A stretch of 64,000 nucleotides of DNA from Rhodomicrobium vannielii ATCC 17100 (lineage in GTDB: Bacteria; Pseudomonadota; Alphaproteobacteria; Rhizobiales; Rhodomicrobiaceae). Shown piece by piece: positions 29,678-38,926 of this stretch (the stretch's first letter is position 1; the number at the start of each line of letters is the position of its first letter). The notes below the pieces were generated by a model. It had not been told where the DNA came from, ran no database searches, and saw nothing but the letters and a program-made list of their open reading frames with translations. The translations under genes were made by a program, and so were the position numbers. The stretch covers positions 2,945,501 through 3,009,500 of the forward strand of contig NC_014664.1 in assembly GCF_000166055.1 (NCBI RefSeq), given 5' to 3'.

Positions 29678-30598
29678 CTATCCCGATCCAACCGGATTTC
29701 CAACCTTTTTTTTGCCGGGTCCCGCGTCACCGCCCGACTGTCTCACTCCTGCAACGGCCCGCTCGATCCCCGCCAGATCCAGGAATATTTCCGTTTGGAA
29801 TCCGGCATCAAGCTCCGTCACCATGTCTCGAACCGATCGGGCCTGACGATGTCCCGTCTCGAAAATCAGAAGCCCTGGCACACGCAAAAGGCGCGAAGCT
29901 TGCGGCACTATATCCCGGTACGCCTTAAGCCCGTCTTTTCCCCCGTCCAGCGCAAGCGCTGGGTCGAAATCCCGCACCTCGGCGCACAACCCCGCTATGT
30001 CGGCGGTTTCAATGTAAGGAGGATTACACGCGATGATGTCGAAAGTTGCATCGGCAAGCGCTACGCCCCAGTCTCCACAAAAGAAAAACGCTCGGGACGA
30101 GAGGCCAAGCCGCGCGAAATTCGCCCTTGCCGTTCGAAGCGCGCCTTCGCTTCGATCGACGCCGACGCCGGTCGCTTTCGGCAACTCTGACAGCAGCGCG
30201 GCAAGGATGCAGCCCGTCCCGGTCCCCAAGTCAAGGATGCGAAGCGGCGCATTCGCGAGATCATGCTTGCGGCACCACGCCAACCCTGCATCGACGAGAA
30301 CCTCCGTGTCCGGACGAGGATCGAGCGTGTGTGGCGACAGTCCGAACGGCATACCCCAGAACTCGCGCGTCCCTACGATGCGCGAAACCGGCTCGCCCGC
30401 AAATCGCCGTTGCGCCACCGCAATGGCGCGGTCCAGAATTTCCGGCGGAAGCGCAGTATCGCGCTTCGTGACAATTTCTTCCGACGAAAACCCGGCGGCA
30501 TATGCCGAGAGAAGCCGCGCATCGAGCGCCGCCGACTCGATGCCAGCCTGCCGGAACCGCTCGGCGAGATAGCGCACCAATTCCGCGAATGTCGTCAT
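29678..30598 (-). CDS. prmC: release-factor glutamine methyltransferase
   Basis: A 306-residue PrmC (HemK), which methylates the Gln of the GGQ motif in release factors and so aids peptide release. The N-terminal helical domain runs to about 90. The SAM site is LRILDLGTGTGCILAAL and the catalytic motif NPPYIE is at about 200. It lies 24 bases downstream of prfA, its substrate gene, an arrangement found in many bacteria. The C-terminus is about 20 residues longer than in E. coli PrmC. Confidence 0.95.
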   Translation of the reverse strand: MTTFAELVRYLAERFRQAGIESAALDARLLSAYAAGFSSEEIVTKRDTALPPEILDRAIAVAQRRFAGEPVSRIVGTREFWGMPFGLSPHTLDPRPDTEVLVDAGLAWCRKHDLANAPLRILDLGTGTGCILAALLSELPKATGVGVDRSEGALRTARANFARLGLSSRAFFFCGDWGVALADATFDIIACNPPYIETADIAGLCAEVRDFDPALALDGGKDGLKAYRDIVPQASRLLRVPGLLIFETGHRQARSVRDMVTELDAGFQTEIFLDLAGIERAVAGVRQSGGDAGPGKKKVGNPVGSG

Positions 30599-30622
30599 CC
30601 GTGCTCCAAGGCGCGCGCTGCT

Positions 30623-31708
30623 TCAGGCATGGACCGTGGTTTCCGCCGCAAGCTGACCAGCCTGACGCTCCGTGATCAGCGCATCGATGATCGTATCGAG
30701 CCCTTCGCCTTCCATGATCTGCGGCAGGTTGTAGAGCGTCACATTGACGCGATGATCGGTCACGCGACCCTGCGGGAAATTGTAGGTGCGGATGCGTTGC
30801 GAGCGGTCGCCGGAGCCGATTTGATCCTTGCGTTCCGCTGCGCGGGCCTCATCGATGCGCGTGCGCTCCATGTCAAACAGGCGCGCGCGGAGCACCTGCA
30901 TGGCGCGTGCGCGGTTCTGATGCTGCGATTTCTCGCTCGACGTCACGATGATGCCGGTCGGGATATGGGTGATGCGAACCGCCGAGTCGGTCGTGTTCAC
31001 GTGCTGGCCGCCCGCGCCGCTCGCCCGCATGGTGTCGATGCGGATGTCCTGTTCGCGGATCTCGACGTCGACTTCCTCGGCTTCCGGCAGCACGGCCACC
31101 GTCGCTGCCGAGGTGTGGATGCGGCCCTGATTCTCCGTCTCTGGCACGCGCTGCACGCGATGCACACCCGATTCGAACTTCATCCGCGCGAACACGCCCT
31201 TGCCGCTGATGCTCGCCACGATTTCCCTGAAGCCGCCTGCGTCCGCGTCGCTGACCGAAAGCACGTTCACTTTCCATCCCTTCAGGTCCGCATAGCGCTG
31301 GTACATGCGGAAAAGGTCCGCAGCGAACAGTGCGGCTTCCTCGCCGCCGGTGCCCGCGCGAACTTCGAGGATGGCGCTTTTTTCGTCCGCCGCGTCCTTC
31401 GGCAGCAGCATGATCTGAAGCTCGTGCTCCAGCTGCTCGACGCGCGGCTCGGCCGCCTCCAGTTCCTCGCGCGCAAGCTCGGCCATGTCCGGCTCGGCCG
31501 CCGGGTCTTCGATCATCTGGCGGAGACTATCGCGCTCTTCCTCAGCGGCTTCGAGCGTCTTGATCGCCGCGACCAGCGGATCGAGGTCCGAAAATTCCTT
31601 CGAGAGTTTCTTGAACGTCTCCTGATCGCAGCCTTCCGAAAGCTGCGCCTGGATCGTTTCCCAGCGGCCAACGAGCCGCTTCAGTTTGTCTTTCGGTATG
31701 GATGCCAT
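30623..31708 (-). CDS. prfA: peptide chain release factor 1
   Basis: A 361-residue RF1 that reads UAA and UAG. The GGQ loop is in [15 protein letters not shown]. The stop-codon tripeptide, which is PAT in E. coli RF1, reads PET in the segment [15 protein letters not shown]; this acidic variant keeps the Pro and Thr anchors. ATG at 31708 gives the usual length; the frame is open to 31741 without a ribosome site. It forms an operon with prmC. Confidence 0.97.
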   Translation of the reverse strand: MASIPKDKLKRLVGRWETIQAQLSEGCDQETFKKLSKEFSDLDPLVAAIKTLEAAEEERDSLRQMIEDPAAEPDMAELAREELEAAEPRVEQLEHELQIMLLPKDAADEKSAILEVRAGTGGEEAALFAADLFRMYQRYADLKGWKVNVLSVSDADAGGFREIVASISGKGVFARMKFESGVHRVQRVPETENQGRIHTSAATVAVLPEAEEVDVEIREQDIRIDTMRASGAGGQHVNTTDSAVRITHIPTGIIVTSSEKSQHQNRARAMQVLRARLFDMERTRIDEARAAERKDQIGSGDRSQRIRTYNFPQGRVTDHRVNVTLYNLPQIMEGEGLDTIIDALITERQAGQLAAETTVHA

Positions 31709-31821
31709 GGATCGATCCCTGTTCATCACGTCCGGAACCACGACCGGCGCGACGAAATTTATTTTTGGCCTGATCGGCTGGTGCTCACTGCACTAGGCGC
31801 GTGAGCAACCCATCCCGGCCA

Positions 31822-34074
31822 CTAGATATCAATGTTTTCCTTCCGCGCAAACTCGGTCAACTCGCGCCGGATGGTCGGGCAGTTTCCATCGACGAGGCCG
31901 TTCAGCGTTTCGCCGAGCTTTTTCGTGTCGAGGGAAAGCACCATGGCCTTGATGGGGCCAACCGATGCCGGCGCCATCGAAATTGAGCGGAAGCCCAGCC
32001 CGAGCAGCGCCATTGCATCGACGGGCCGCCCAGCCATTTCGCCGCACAGCGCGAACTCGGTCTTGTGCGCAACGGCCTTTGCCGCGATTTCGCGCAGTAC
32101 CTTGAGCGCCGACGAGTGCAGCGGATCGAACCGGCGGGCGACGCGGTCGTTTTCGCGATCCGCGGCGAACAGGAATTGAAGCAGATCGTTGCTGCCAACC
32201 GAAATGAAATCCACCAACGGAAGGATCTGGTCGAGCTGGTAAAGGATGGCCGGAATTTCGACCATCACGCCGACGCGCATCTCCGATGGCAGTTCGTGGC
32301 TGTGCTTCTTTGCGTGCTCGACTTCCTTGTCGATGAGCGCCTTCGCGCCGAGAAGCTCGGAAACGTCGGCGATGAAGGGCAGCATGAGCGAAAGCTCTCG
32401 CCCCGCCGCCGCGCGCATCAGCGCACGGGCCTGCGTGCGGAACAGCGCGGGCCTGTCGAGTGACATGCGGATCGCGCGCCAGCCCAGCGCCGGGTTTTCT
32501 TCCTTCACGCGCCGCAGATAGGGCAAAACCTTATCGCCGCCCACGTCGAGCGAGCGGAAGATGACACGCCGCCCGCCCGCCATATCGAGGATGCGGTTAT
32601 AGGTTTTGCGCTGCTCTTCCATCTTCGGGAAGCGCGACGCGACCATGAACTGAAGCTCGGTGCGGTACAGGCCGATGCCATCCGCGCCGCTCTGGTAGAG
32701 ATGCGGCAGATCGACGGTGAGCCCGGCATTCATGTTGAGCAGAATGCGTTCGCCGTCCTTCGTGATCGCCTGCACGTGGCGGAGCTTGGAGAAGCGGGCT
32801 TGTCGCCGCGCGCGAAAACGCGCCTTGTCGGCATAGGCGCGGATGAGTTCGAGCGACGGGCGAACGTGGAATTGCCCGGTTGCAGCGTCGAGGATCGCGG
32901 GGTCGCCATGGTCGGCGATCGACAGCACGTCCGGCACCTGCACGAGCACCGCGAGATTGAACGAGCGCGCCACGATGGACACGTGCGATGTCGCGCCGCC
33001 CTCCTCGATGACGAGGCCGCGCAGCTTGCGCGGGTCATAGCTCAGAAGCTCGGCCGCTCCCATGTTGCGGGCGACGAGAATGGCGTCGTTCGGCAGGCGC
33101 TCGACGTGCGTCTCCTGGCCTTGCAGCGTGCGCAGCAGCCGGGTCGACAGGTCGTCGATGTCGTGGCTGCGCTCGCGCCAGAAGTCGTCGCCGACCTTCA
33201 TGAGCTGCGTGCGCATGTTCTGCTGAACGCGTTCGACCGCCGCTTCGGCCGTGAGACCGGCCATCACCGCGTCGCGCATGCGCCGCGCCCAGCCTTTGTC
33301 GTTCGCCAGCATTTGCACGGCTTCGAGAACGGCCTGGTGCTCGCTGTCTTGCGGCGAGTCCTCGTGTTCGAGATGGCGCTTGATGTCGTCCTTGAGGCGT
33401 TCGAGCGCGTCTTCGAGACGCTTCAGCTCCGCCGGGATGTTGTCCGCGAAGAATTTCAGCACAACGGGGCGCGGCTCGTGCAACGCGATGTGGCCGAGCG
33501 CCAGACCGTCAGCGAGCGGCGTGCCCTTGATCGTGACCGAAGTTTCGCGCCGCCCCGGCGAGTGGGATACCGCGCCCGCGAAAGCGCCCGATCCGATGAG
33601 TTCCGCTAGCACCATGGCCGTCGTTTCAAGCGCCTCCACCTCTTCCGTCGTATAGCGTCGCTCGATCTTGTTCTGCACGGTGAGCACGCCGATGGTACGC
33701 CGCTCGCGCACGATCGGTACGCCGAGGAAGGAGTGGTAGTTCTCTTCGCCTGTCTCAGGCTTGTAGGAGAATGAGGGATGCTTCTGAGCATCAGGCAAAT
33801 TGATGGGTTGTCCCCAGTCGGCGATGAGACCGACGAGACCCTCGCCCTTATTCATGCGGAGCGCGTGAACAGCTTCTTTCTTCAGCCCTTCGGTGGCGAA
33901 AAGTTCGAGCGATTCATCCGGCAGGCGGACATAGATCGAGCTCACCTCGGCAATCATGTTCGAGGCTATGACTTTTACGATGCTGTCCAGCTTGGCTTGC
34001 GGCTCTGACGCACTCGCCATGATTGCCCGCAAGCTTCGGATCAGCACCCATGGGGGACGTTGAGTCCAGGGCAT
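31822..34074 (-). CDS. ptsP: PTS-Ntr enzyme I with GAF domain
   Basis: A 750-residue EI-Ntr, the first phosphotransferase of the nitrogen-related PTS. It starts with a GAF sensor domain (about 20-165), continues with the PEP-utiliser N domain (about 175-300), and then shows the phosphohistidine site GGATSHVSIVARS near 358. The C-terminal PEP-binding barrel has the family patterns GIGLYRTELQFM and the Cys-containing LCGEMAGRP. It passes phosphate from PEP to NPr and EIIA-Ntr in regulation of nitrogen, potassium and carbon balance. GAF may sense glutamine or 2-oxoglutarate, as reported for other EI-Ntr proteins. lysC lies 73 bases upstream. Confidence 0.95.
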   Translation of the reverse strand: MPWTQRPPWVLIRSLRAIMASASEPQAKLDSIVKVIASNMIAEVSSIYVRLPDESLELFATEGLKKEAVHALRMNKGEGLVGLIADWGQPINLPDAQKHPSFSYKPETGEENYHSFLGVPIVRERRTIGVLTVQNKIERRYTTEEVEALETTAMVLAELIGSGAFAGAVSHSPGRRETSVTIKGTPLADGLALGHIALHEPRPVVLKFFADNIPAELKRLEDALERLKDDIKRHLEHEDSPQDSEHQAVLEAVQMLANDKGWARRMRDAVMAGLTAEAAVERVQQNMRTQLMKVGDDFWRERSHDIDDLSTRLLRTLQGQETHVERLPNDAILVARNMGAAELLSYDPRKLRGLVIEEGGATSHVSIVARSFNLAVLVQVPDVLSIADHGDPAILDAATGQFHVRPSLELIRAYADKARFRARRQARFSKLRHVQAITKDGERILLNMNAGLTVDLPHLYQSGADGIGLYRTELQFMVASRFPKMEEQRKTYNRILDMAGGRRVIFRSLDVGGDKVLPYLRRVKEENPALGWRAIRMSLDRPALFRTQARALMRAAAGRELSLMLPFIADVSELLGAKALIDKEVEHAKKHSHELPSEMRVGVMVEIPAILYQLDQILPLVDFISVGSNDLLQFLFAADRENDRVARRFDPLHSSALKVLREIAAKAVAHKTEFALCGEMAGRPVDAMALLGLGFRSISMAPASVGPIKAMVLSLDTKKLGETLNGLVDGNCPTIRRELTEFARKENIDI

Positions 34075-34147
34075 CTGCCTGGTTCCAATAACCTGTTAGG
34101 TTGCGAGGGTTAGGCGCCCCTGCCACGCGAGCGCCCAGCTTGTCGTT

Positions 34148-35404
34148 TCAGGTTCGGTCGAGGCCGAACAAGCTATGCAGCGTGTTCACCGCCTCCTCGG
34201 TATGCGCCGCGCCGATGAGTACGCTGATCTTGATCTCCGACGTGGATATCGCCTGAATGTTGATGCTCTTGCCGGCGAGGGCCTGAAACATCTCGGCGGC
34301 CACACCGGCATGGCTACGCATGCCGACGCCGATAACCGACACCTTCACCATATCCGTGTCGCCGCGAAGGTCGCGATAGCGGATGGTGTCCTGATTATCG
34401 CGCAGCACCTGAAGCGCGCGCGGAAGCTCCGCTGCGGCCACGGTAAAAGTGAGGTCGGTCTTGCGACCATCCTCGGAAATGTTCTGCACGATCATGTCCA
34501 CGTTAATGTTCGCTTCCGACAGCGGCACGAAAATGCTCGCGGCGACGCCCGGCTTATCCTCGATGCTCAGCACCGTGACCTTTGCCTCGTCTTTCGCGTA
34601 TGCAATGCCGCTGACAACGTGATGTTCCAACATTTCCGTTTCGTCGCAAACGAGCGTCCCGCACATTTCGGATATTCCGGAGCGAGCGGGTTCGCATGAT
34701 TCAGGGTTATCGAAGCTAGAACGAACTTGTACACGCACGCCTTGAGCCATTGCAAGCTCGACAGAGCGCGTCTGAAGTACTTTAGCTCCCAAAGACGCCA
34801 TTTCCAGCATCTCTTCATACGAAATGCGCGGAAGTCTTCGGGCGTCTGGCACAAGCCGAGGGTCCGTTGTATACACGCCATCGACGTCGGTGTAGATGTC
34901 GCACCGCTCGGCCTTGAGGGCGGCGGCCAGTGCGACGGCGCTCGTGTCGGAACCGCCGCGTCCGAGTGTGGTTATACGTCCTGAAGGGGCGATGCCCTGG
35001 AAGCCCGCCACGACGGCAACTTCGCCGCCTTCGACGCTCGCGAGCAGGTCGGCGGTTTCGAGGCGATCGATGCGGGCGACGCTGTGCGAGCCGTCCGTGA
35101 CAAGCGGGATTTGCCACCCCTGCCAAGATCGCGCCTTGACCCCGATGGACTGGAGGATGATCGCCATCAGCCCCGCAGTGACCTGCTCACCCGACGACAC
35201 AACGGCGTCATACTCGCGCAGGTCGTAAAGCTCGTGCGCTTCCTTGCACCACCCCACGAGCTGGTTCGTGTGGCCTGCCATGGCGGAAACCACGACGGCG
35301 ACGCGATTGCCGGCCTCGACCTCACGCTTGACGTGGAGCGCCGAATTTCTGATGCGGGCGATGTCTGCGACGGAAGTTCCGCCAAATTTCATGACGAGCA
35401 GCAT
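34148..35404 (-). CDS. lysC: aspartate kinase
   Basis: A 418-residue aspartate kinase that makes aspartyl phosphate for lysine, threonine and methionine synthesis. It starts LVMKFGGTSVADIARIRN, has the catalytic region GRGGSDTSAVALAA, and ends with two ACT domains (about 265-415) that bind feedback inhibitors. It is of the single-function alpha/beta type, not fused to homoserine dehydrogenase. Close spacing to ptsP on the same strand is also known from other alphaproteobacteria. Confidence 0.96.
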   Translation of the reverse strand: MLLVMKFGGTSVADIARIRNSALHVKREVEAGNRVAVVVSAMAGHTNQLVGWCKEAHELYDLREYDAVVSSGEQVTAGLMAIILQSIGVKARSWQGWQIPLVTDGSHSVARIDRLETADLLASVEGGEVAVVAGFQGIAPSGRITTLGRGGSDTSAVALAAALKAERCDIYTDVDGVYTTDPRLVPDARRLPRISYEEMLEMASLGAKVLQTRSVELAMAQGVRVQVRSSFDNPESCEPARSGISEMCGTLVCDETEMLEHHVVSGIAYAKDEAKVTVLSIEDKPGVAASIFVPLSEANINVDMIVQNISEDGRKTDLTFTVAAAELPRALQVLRDNQDTIRYRDLRGDTDMVKVSVIGVGMRSHAGVAAEMFQALAGKSINIQAISTSEIKISVLIGAAHTEEAVNTLHSLFGLDRT

Positions 35405-35488
35405 GGGACTGGCTATATGTGCGAGAGTGAAAAATAGCGGCGCGAGCGTACGTAGATTTCGCGCAGCAGGAGATCAGGAACGCCATTG

Positions 35489-36247
35489 ATGGGGATTGAG
35501 GCAGAAACACGGCAAAGTCCGTCTCTGGACGCGACAGAGTTGCGGCATTTCGAGAGTCTCGCGAAAGAGTGGTGGGACGAGCGAGGCAAATTCAGCGGTT
35601 TGCATGCCTTCAATCCTGCGCGGCTCGCATTTATTGTGGCGGAAGTCAAGCGCTGGCGAAAGGGCCAGTTCAACGAATTCCGCCCGCTTCAGGGTCTTGA
35701 TGTTGTCGATATCGGCTGCGGCGGCGGCATCCTTTCGGAACCGCTGGCGAGGCTGGGCGGTACTGTAACAGGAATCGATCCGGTAGAGGAGTCCGTCGGC
35801 GTCGCCCGCGCGCATGCGGCGAAGCTAGGCGCTCCCGTCACCTATCGCAACGTCACCGCCGAGGATCTGGCGCGCGAGGGACTCACCTTCGATGTCGTCG
35901 TCGCCTCGGAGGTGATCGAGCACGTCGCCGACCCGCAGTCTTTCCTGAAGACGTGCCGCAGCCTCGCGAAGCCTGGCGGGCTGATCGTCCTGTCCACGCT
36001 GAACCGCACGTCCAAATCCTACGGGCTCGCCGTGTTCGCTGCCGAACGTATCCTCGGCCTCGTTCCCCCCGGCACGCACGACTGGAAGAAGTTCATCAAG
36101 CCGGACGAACTTGCGGGCGCGTTGTCGGATGCGGGCTTCGCCGCCACGCGCCGCGCGGGCATGATCTACAAGCCGCTCTCCGGCTCGTGGACGCTGTCCG
36201 ACACGGACCTCTCGATGAACTACCTCATGTCCGGCGAGGCCGTGTGA
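35489..36247 (+). CDS. ubiG: ubiquinone biosynthesis O-methyltransferase
   Basis: A 252-residue UbiG, which methylates two ring hydroxyls in ubiquinone synthesis. It contains ESLAKEWWDERGKFSGLHAF, the SAM-binding motif VVDIGCGGGILSEPLARLG near 72 and VVVASEVIEHVADPQSFL. ATG at 35489 follows a TTG; AGGA lies upstream. Its last codon and stop (GTGTGA) overlap the next gene by four bases. Confidence 0.96.
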   Translation: MGIEAETRQSPSLDATELRHFESLAKEWWDERGKFSGLHAFNPARLAFIVAEVKRWRKGQFNEFRPLQGLDVVDIGCGGGILSEPLARLGGTVTGIDPVEESVGVARAHAAKLGAPVTYRNVTAEDLAREGLTFDVVVASEVIEHVADPQSFLKTCRSLAKPGGLIVLSTLNRTSKSYGLAVFAAERILGLVPPGTHDWKKFIKPDELAGALSDAGFAATRRAGMIYKPLSGSWTLSDTDLSMNYLMSGEAV

Positions 36248-36714
36248 CGCTTCCCTGCCGCATCCGCGCGCCCGGTCCCGGCGACGAGGCCGGCTGGCGC
36301 AGGCTGTGGCAGGGCTATCTCGCATTCTATGGCGTTGCAGCTCCGCCCGAAGTGACCGACGAGCTTTGGCGGCGCATTCTGGAGCCTCGCGAGCCGGTGC
36401 ATGCGCTCGTCGCGGAAACGCGCCTCGGCTTTTTCAGCGCGGGTCAACTTGTCGGCTTCGCGAACTACGTTCTGCACGCGCACACGCTCGGACCGCAACC
36501 CGTGTGCTACATGGAAGACCTGTTCGTCGCGGACGACGCGCGCGGAGAAGGCGTCGGCCGAGCCCTCATCGAAGCGCTGATCCACAAGGGGCGCGTCGAG
36601 GGGTGGCCGCGCGTCTCCTGGCACACGCATGAGGCGAACGAGCCGGCCCGCGCGCTTTACGACAAGATTGTGCCGCGCGATCCGTTTATCCGCTACAAGG
36701 TGAAGCTCAAGTAA
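36244..36714 (+). CDS. GNAT N-acetyltransferase
   Basis: A 156-residue GNAT enzyme. The acetyl-CoA motif reads VCYMEDLFVADDARGEGVGRALI. The start is the GTG at 36244 in GTGA, which overlaps the ubiG stop by four bases; GGCGAGG lies upstream, so it is translated by coupling to ubiG. The frame is open upstream inside ubiG, but that part is read in the wrong frame. Substrate unknown (small amine, or protein amino terminus). Confidence 0.88.
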   Translation: MTLPCRIRAPGPGDEAGWRRLWQGYLAFYGVAAPPEVTDELWRRILEPREPVHALVAETRLGFFSAGQLVGFANYVLHAHTLGPQPVCYMEDLFVADDARGEGVGRALIEALIHKGRVEGWPRVSWHTHEANEPARALYDKIVPRDPFIRYKVKLK

Positions 36715-36750
36715 ATCCGCGCGCAGAGACCATCGCTATTCGAACCACAA

Positions 36751-36770
36751 AGCAGAAACCGCTTTCTGCT
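36751..36770. terminator. hairpin after the GNAT gene
   Basis: Arms AGCAGAAA and TTTCTGCT enclose CCGC. The stem is AT-rich and followed by AAATCTGG, not a T-run. It may be a weak terminator or the leader of the next gene. Confidence 0.4.
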
Positions 36771-36791
36771 AAATCTGGTTTGAATTGACCG

Positions 36792-37271
36792 ATGGAGACG
36801 ACTGTGGTCCGGGTTCGGTTCTTCAGGGTGGTACTGGCGCTTCCGGCGGTGCTTTTTCTCGGCGCTCTCCTGATGTCATACGCGTCGGTGATCGACGTTC
36901 TTACGTTATTCTTTCTGCTATGGATGGCGGCACTCATCCACGTTGTCTTCCTCTTTGCCTTCCGCTGCCCGCGCTGCGGCGCCTCGGCCTATGCGATGCA
37001 TGCCGAGCACGGCATCAGGGCGGCGCTGCCCGTGCCGAACCGCGTGTGCGTGAACTGCGGATACGATTTCATAAAAGGTGAGATCGCCGCCGAGGATGCG
37101 GTTGCCGAACCCGCACCGACGCTGGCGAAAAGCTCGTCCGAGGCCGATTGGCGGGAACTCAAGATACCGGCTGAACCTTCAGCGGAAGTGCGCACCAGCG
37201 TGGCTCATGGCCGTTCACGCCGAGCAGCCGCATCAGGTCGTCGATCGCGATCGTCGTCGTCATGGTATTGA
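36792..37271 (+). CDS. two-helix membrane protein with paired CxxC motifs
   Basis: A 159-residue protein that I do not recognise. Two hydrophobic segments (about 9-28 and 35-57) are followed by CPRCGASAY and, 25 residues on, CVNCGYDF, a zinc-ribbon-like pair. From residue 123 to the end (after about 37159) the frame reads the antisense of the convergent proX-like gene, and this tail is a low-complexity Arg/Ser run. The natural stop may have been lost, or the tail may be short-lived. A membrane-anchored zinc ribbon is the best structural guess. Confidence 0.6.
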   Translation: METTVVRVRFFRVVLALPAVLFLGALLMSYASVIDVLTLFFLLWMAALIHVVFLFAFRCPRCGASAYAMHAEHGIRAALPVPNRVCVNCGYDFIKGEIAAEDAVAEPAPTLAKSSSEADWRELKIPAEPSAEVRTSVAHGRSRRAAASGRRSRSSSSWY

Positions 37272-37674
37272 CGAGCGGGTGAGCGCTGACCGTTTTCGAC
37301 GCGCACATGCGTTCATCGAAAATCGGCCTGACGCGCCGCTCCGTATCGTTCACCAGCGCGAAAGGCGTAACGCTGCCGGGCAGCACCTTCAGAGCCGCAC
37401 CCATCGTCTCGGGCGACGCAAAGGAAAAGCGCCCGTCCGCGCCGAGCTGCTTCGCGAGCGCTTTCAGATCGAGCGGGGGCGTAAGCAGGTGCATCGTGAC
37501 GAGGTAAAGCTGCTTTGCCTTGTCCTCGACCACGATATTCTTGACCGGAAACTCCCAGAGCGACATGTCGCGGTTCGCAAGCCCTTGGGCGGTGTGCACT
37601 TCCTCGTGCTCCACCGTCTCGTAAGCAATGCCGAGCGATGTGAGAAGCCCGAAGAAGGCGCGCCAGTCGTTCAT
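37159..37674 (-). CDS. YbaK/ProX-type aminoacyl-tRNA deacylase
   Basis: A 171-residue trans-editing enzyme of the YbaK/ProXp-ala (PrdX) class. These hydrolyse mischarged tRNAs such as Ala-tRNA-Pro. The conserved GSVTPFALVND segment is visible near 100, after KQLYLVTMHLLTPPLDLKAL. It is the last gene of a minus-strand group (comF, grxC, nitrilase-like, proX-like) and lies 11 bases after the nitrilase stop. Its 3' end overlaps the convergent CxxC gene by 113 bases. Confidence 0.88.
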   Translation of the reverse strand: MNDWRAFFGLLTSLGIAYETVEHEEVHTAQGLANRDMSLWEFPVKNIVVEDKAKQLYLVTMHLLTPPLDLKALAKQLGADGRFSFASPETMGAALKVLPGSVTPFALVNDTERRVRPIFDERMCASKTVSAHPLVNTMTTTIAIDDLMRLLGVNGHEPRWCALPLKVQPVS

Positions 37675-37685
37675 GGTAATGCGTG

Positions 37686-38558
37686 TCAGCCCACCGCCTT
37701 CAGCGTTGCGCCCTTCGGCATCTGCACCACGCTCACCTCGAAATCGCGTGCGTGATCCAGCGCCGGGATGCGGGCGCGTACGCGGTCCACTTCCTCCGGA
37801 TCGATATCGGCGACGATCACGCCCGGATCGGTGTCGCCCTCGGCGATGATTTCACCCCATGGCGAGATGATGAGGCTGTGCCCGAACGTCGTGCGTCCGT
37901 TTGCGTGGCGGCCGCCTTGCGCGGCGGCGAACACGAAGCAGCCGTTTTCGATGGCCCGCGCGCGAAGCAGCGTATGCCAGTGCTTTTCGCCTGTGACCTT
38001 CGTGAAGGCCGACGGCGCGGTGAGGAACTTCGCGCCCGCCATGGCCAACGCCTTGAATTGCTCCGGGAAGCGGATGTCGTAGCAGGTGGCGACGCCGAGT
38101 GCGCCCCACGGAAGCTGCGCGACGTAAGCCTGCGTGCCGGGAATGAACGTGGCGGATTCGCGGTAGGATTCGCCGCTCGGCAGATCGACGTCGAACATGT
38201 GGATCTTGTCGTAGCGGAGCACGATGTCGCCGTTCGGCGTGAACAGGAACGCGCGGTTCGCCGCCTTGTTCTCGCCGATCTTCACCGCGATGGAGCCGAT
38301 ATGCAGCCACACACGCAGCGTCTTGGCGAGGTGGGCAAAATGCGCCACGCCTTCCGTTTCGGCTTCGGGAACGATCTTTTCGAGGAGGTGCGGCGCGTCC
38401 ACCTCCATCAGGAGCGTGTTTTCCGGCGTCTGGATGTAATGCGCGCCCTTGCGAGCCGCATCGCGTATCAGCGCTTCCGCCTCCAGAAGATTATCTCGAA
38501 CGTCTTTCCCCGTCCGCATCTGGACGAGGCCCACTCGAAACGGATCTCTGTCGGCCAT
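37686..38558 (-). CDS. Nit1/Nit2-type carbon-nitrogen hydrolase
   Basis: A 290-residue nitrilase-superfamily enzyme. Glu, Lys and Cys of the triad lie in IQTPENTLLM, RYDKIHMFDVDLPSGESYRE and GVATCYDIRFPEQF. The sequence belongs to the Nit-branch that includes omega-amidases and the repair enzymes for deaminated glutathione. Its position directly after grxC fits a glutathione link, but the substrate is inferred. Start ATG 38558 has GGAGCAGG upstream. Confidence 0.9.
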   Translation of the reverse strand: MADRDPFRVGLVQMRTGKDVRDNLLEAEALIRDAARKGAHYIQTPENTLLMEVDAPHLLEKIVPEAETEGVAHFAHLAKTLRVWLHIGSIAVKIGENKAANRAFLFTPNGDIVLRYDKIHMFDVDLPSGESYRESATFIPGTQAYVAQLPWGALGVATCYDIRFPEQFKALAMAGAKFLTAPSAFTKVTGEKHWHTLLRARAIENGCFVFAAAQGGRHANGRTTFGHSLIISPWGEIIAEGDTDPGVIVADIDPEEVDRVRARIPALDHARDFEVSVVQMPKGATLKAVG

Positions 38559-38596
38559 GCTCTTGCCTGCTCCTTAAAAAGTTTGTCTCATTTTGC

Positions 38597-38851
38597 TCAG
38601 CTTTGCAGCAGAGGATCAAGTTCGCCTTTCGCATCCAAGGCATGAAGGTCGTCACATCCGCCAATATGTCGCGATCCGATGAAGATCTGCGGAACGGAGG
38701 TTCGACCGCCCACGAGGTCCGACATCGCGGCGCGCTTGGCCCGATCCGACACATCGATTTCGTCGAAGGCCACGCCCTTGCGTCCCAGAAGGGCTTTCGC
38801 ACGGCGGCAATAGGGGCAGGACGGCGTGGTGTAGATGGTCACTGGCTGCAT
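38597..38851 (-). CDS. grxC: glutaredoxin 3
   Basis: An 84-residue dithiol glutaredoxin with the active site CPYC at 12-15. It has TSVPQIFI with the cis-proline and GGCDDL at the glutathione-binding end. It reduces disulfides and mixed glutathione disulfides in the cytoplasm. AGGA lies eight bases before ATG 38851. It stands between comF and the nitrilase-like gene on one strand. Confidence 0.96.
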   Translation of the reverse strand: MQPVTIYTTPSCPYCRRAKALLGRKGVAFDEIDVSDRAKRAAMSDLVGGRTSVPQIFIGSRHIGGCDDLHALDAKGELDPLLQS

Positions 38852-38926
38852 TTTGTATTTCCTGGCTTTCAGAACCGCAAGCAGATGGTGTGCGAAGCGC
38901 CGCTGGTCCAGAGCCGGGAGCGTCAG

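Noticed and set aside
29603-30190. 195-codon plus-strand frame in the prmC area
   Set aside because: It runs antisense to prmC and its product has no domain or ribosome site.
30263-31804. 513-codon plus-strand frame across prfA and prmC
   Set aside because: Antisense shadow; the minus-strand genes have complete motifs and normal lengths.
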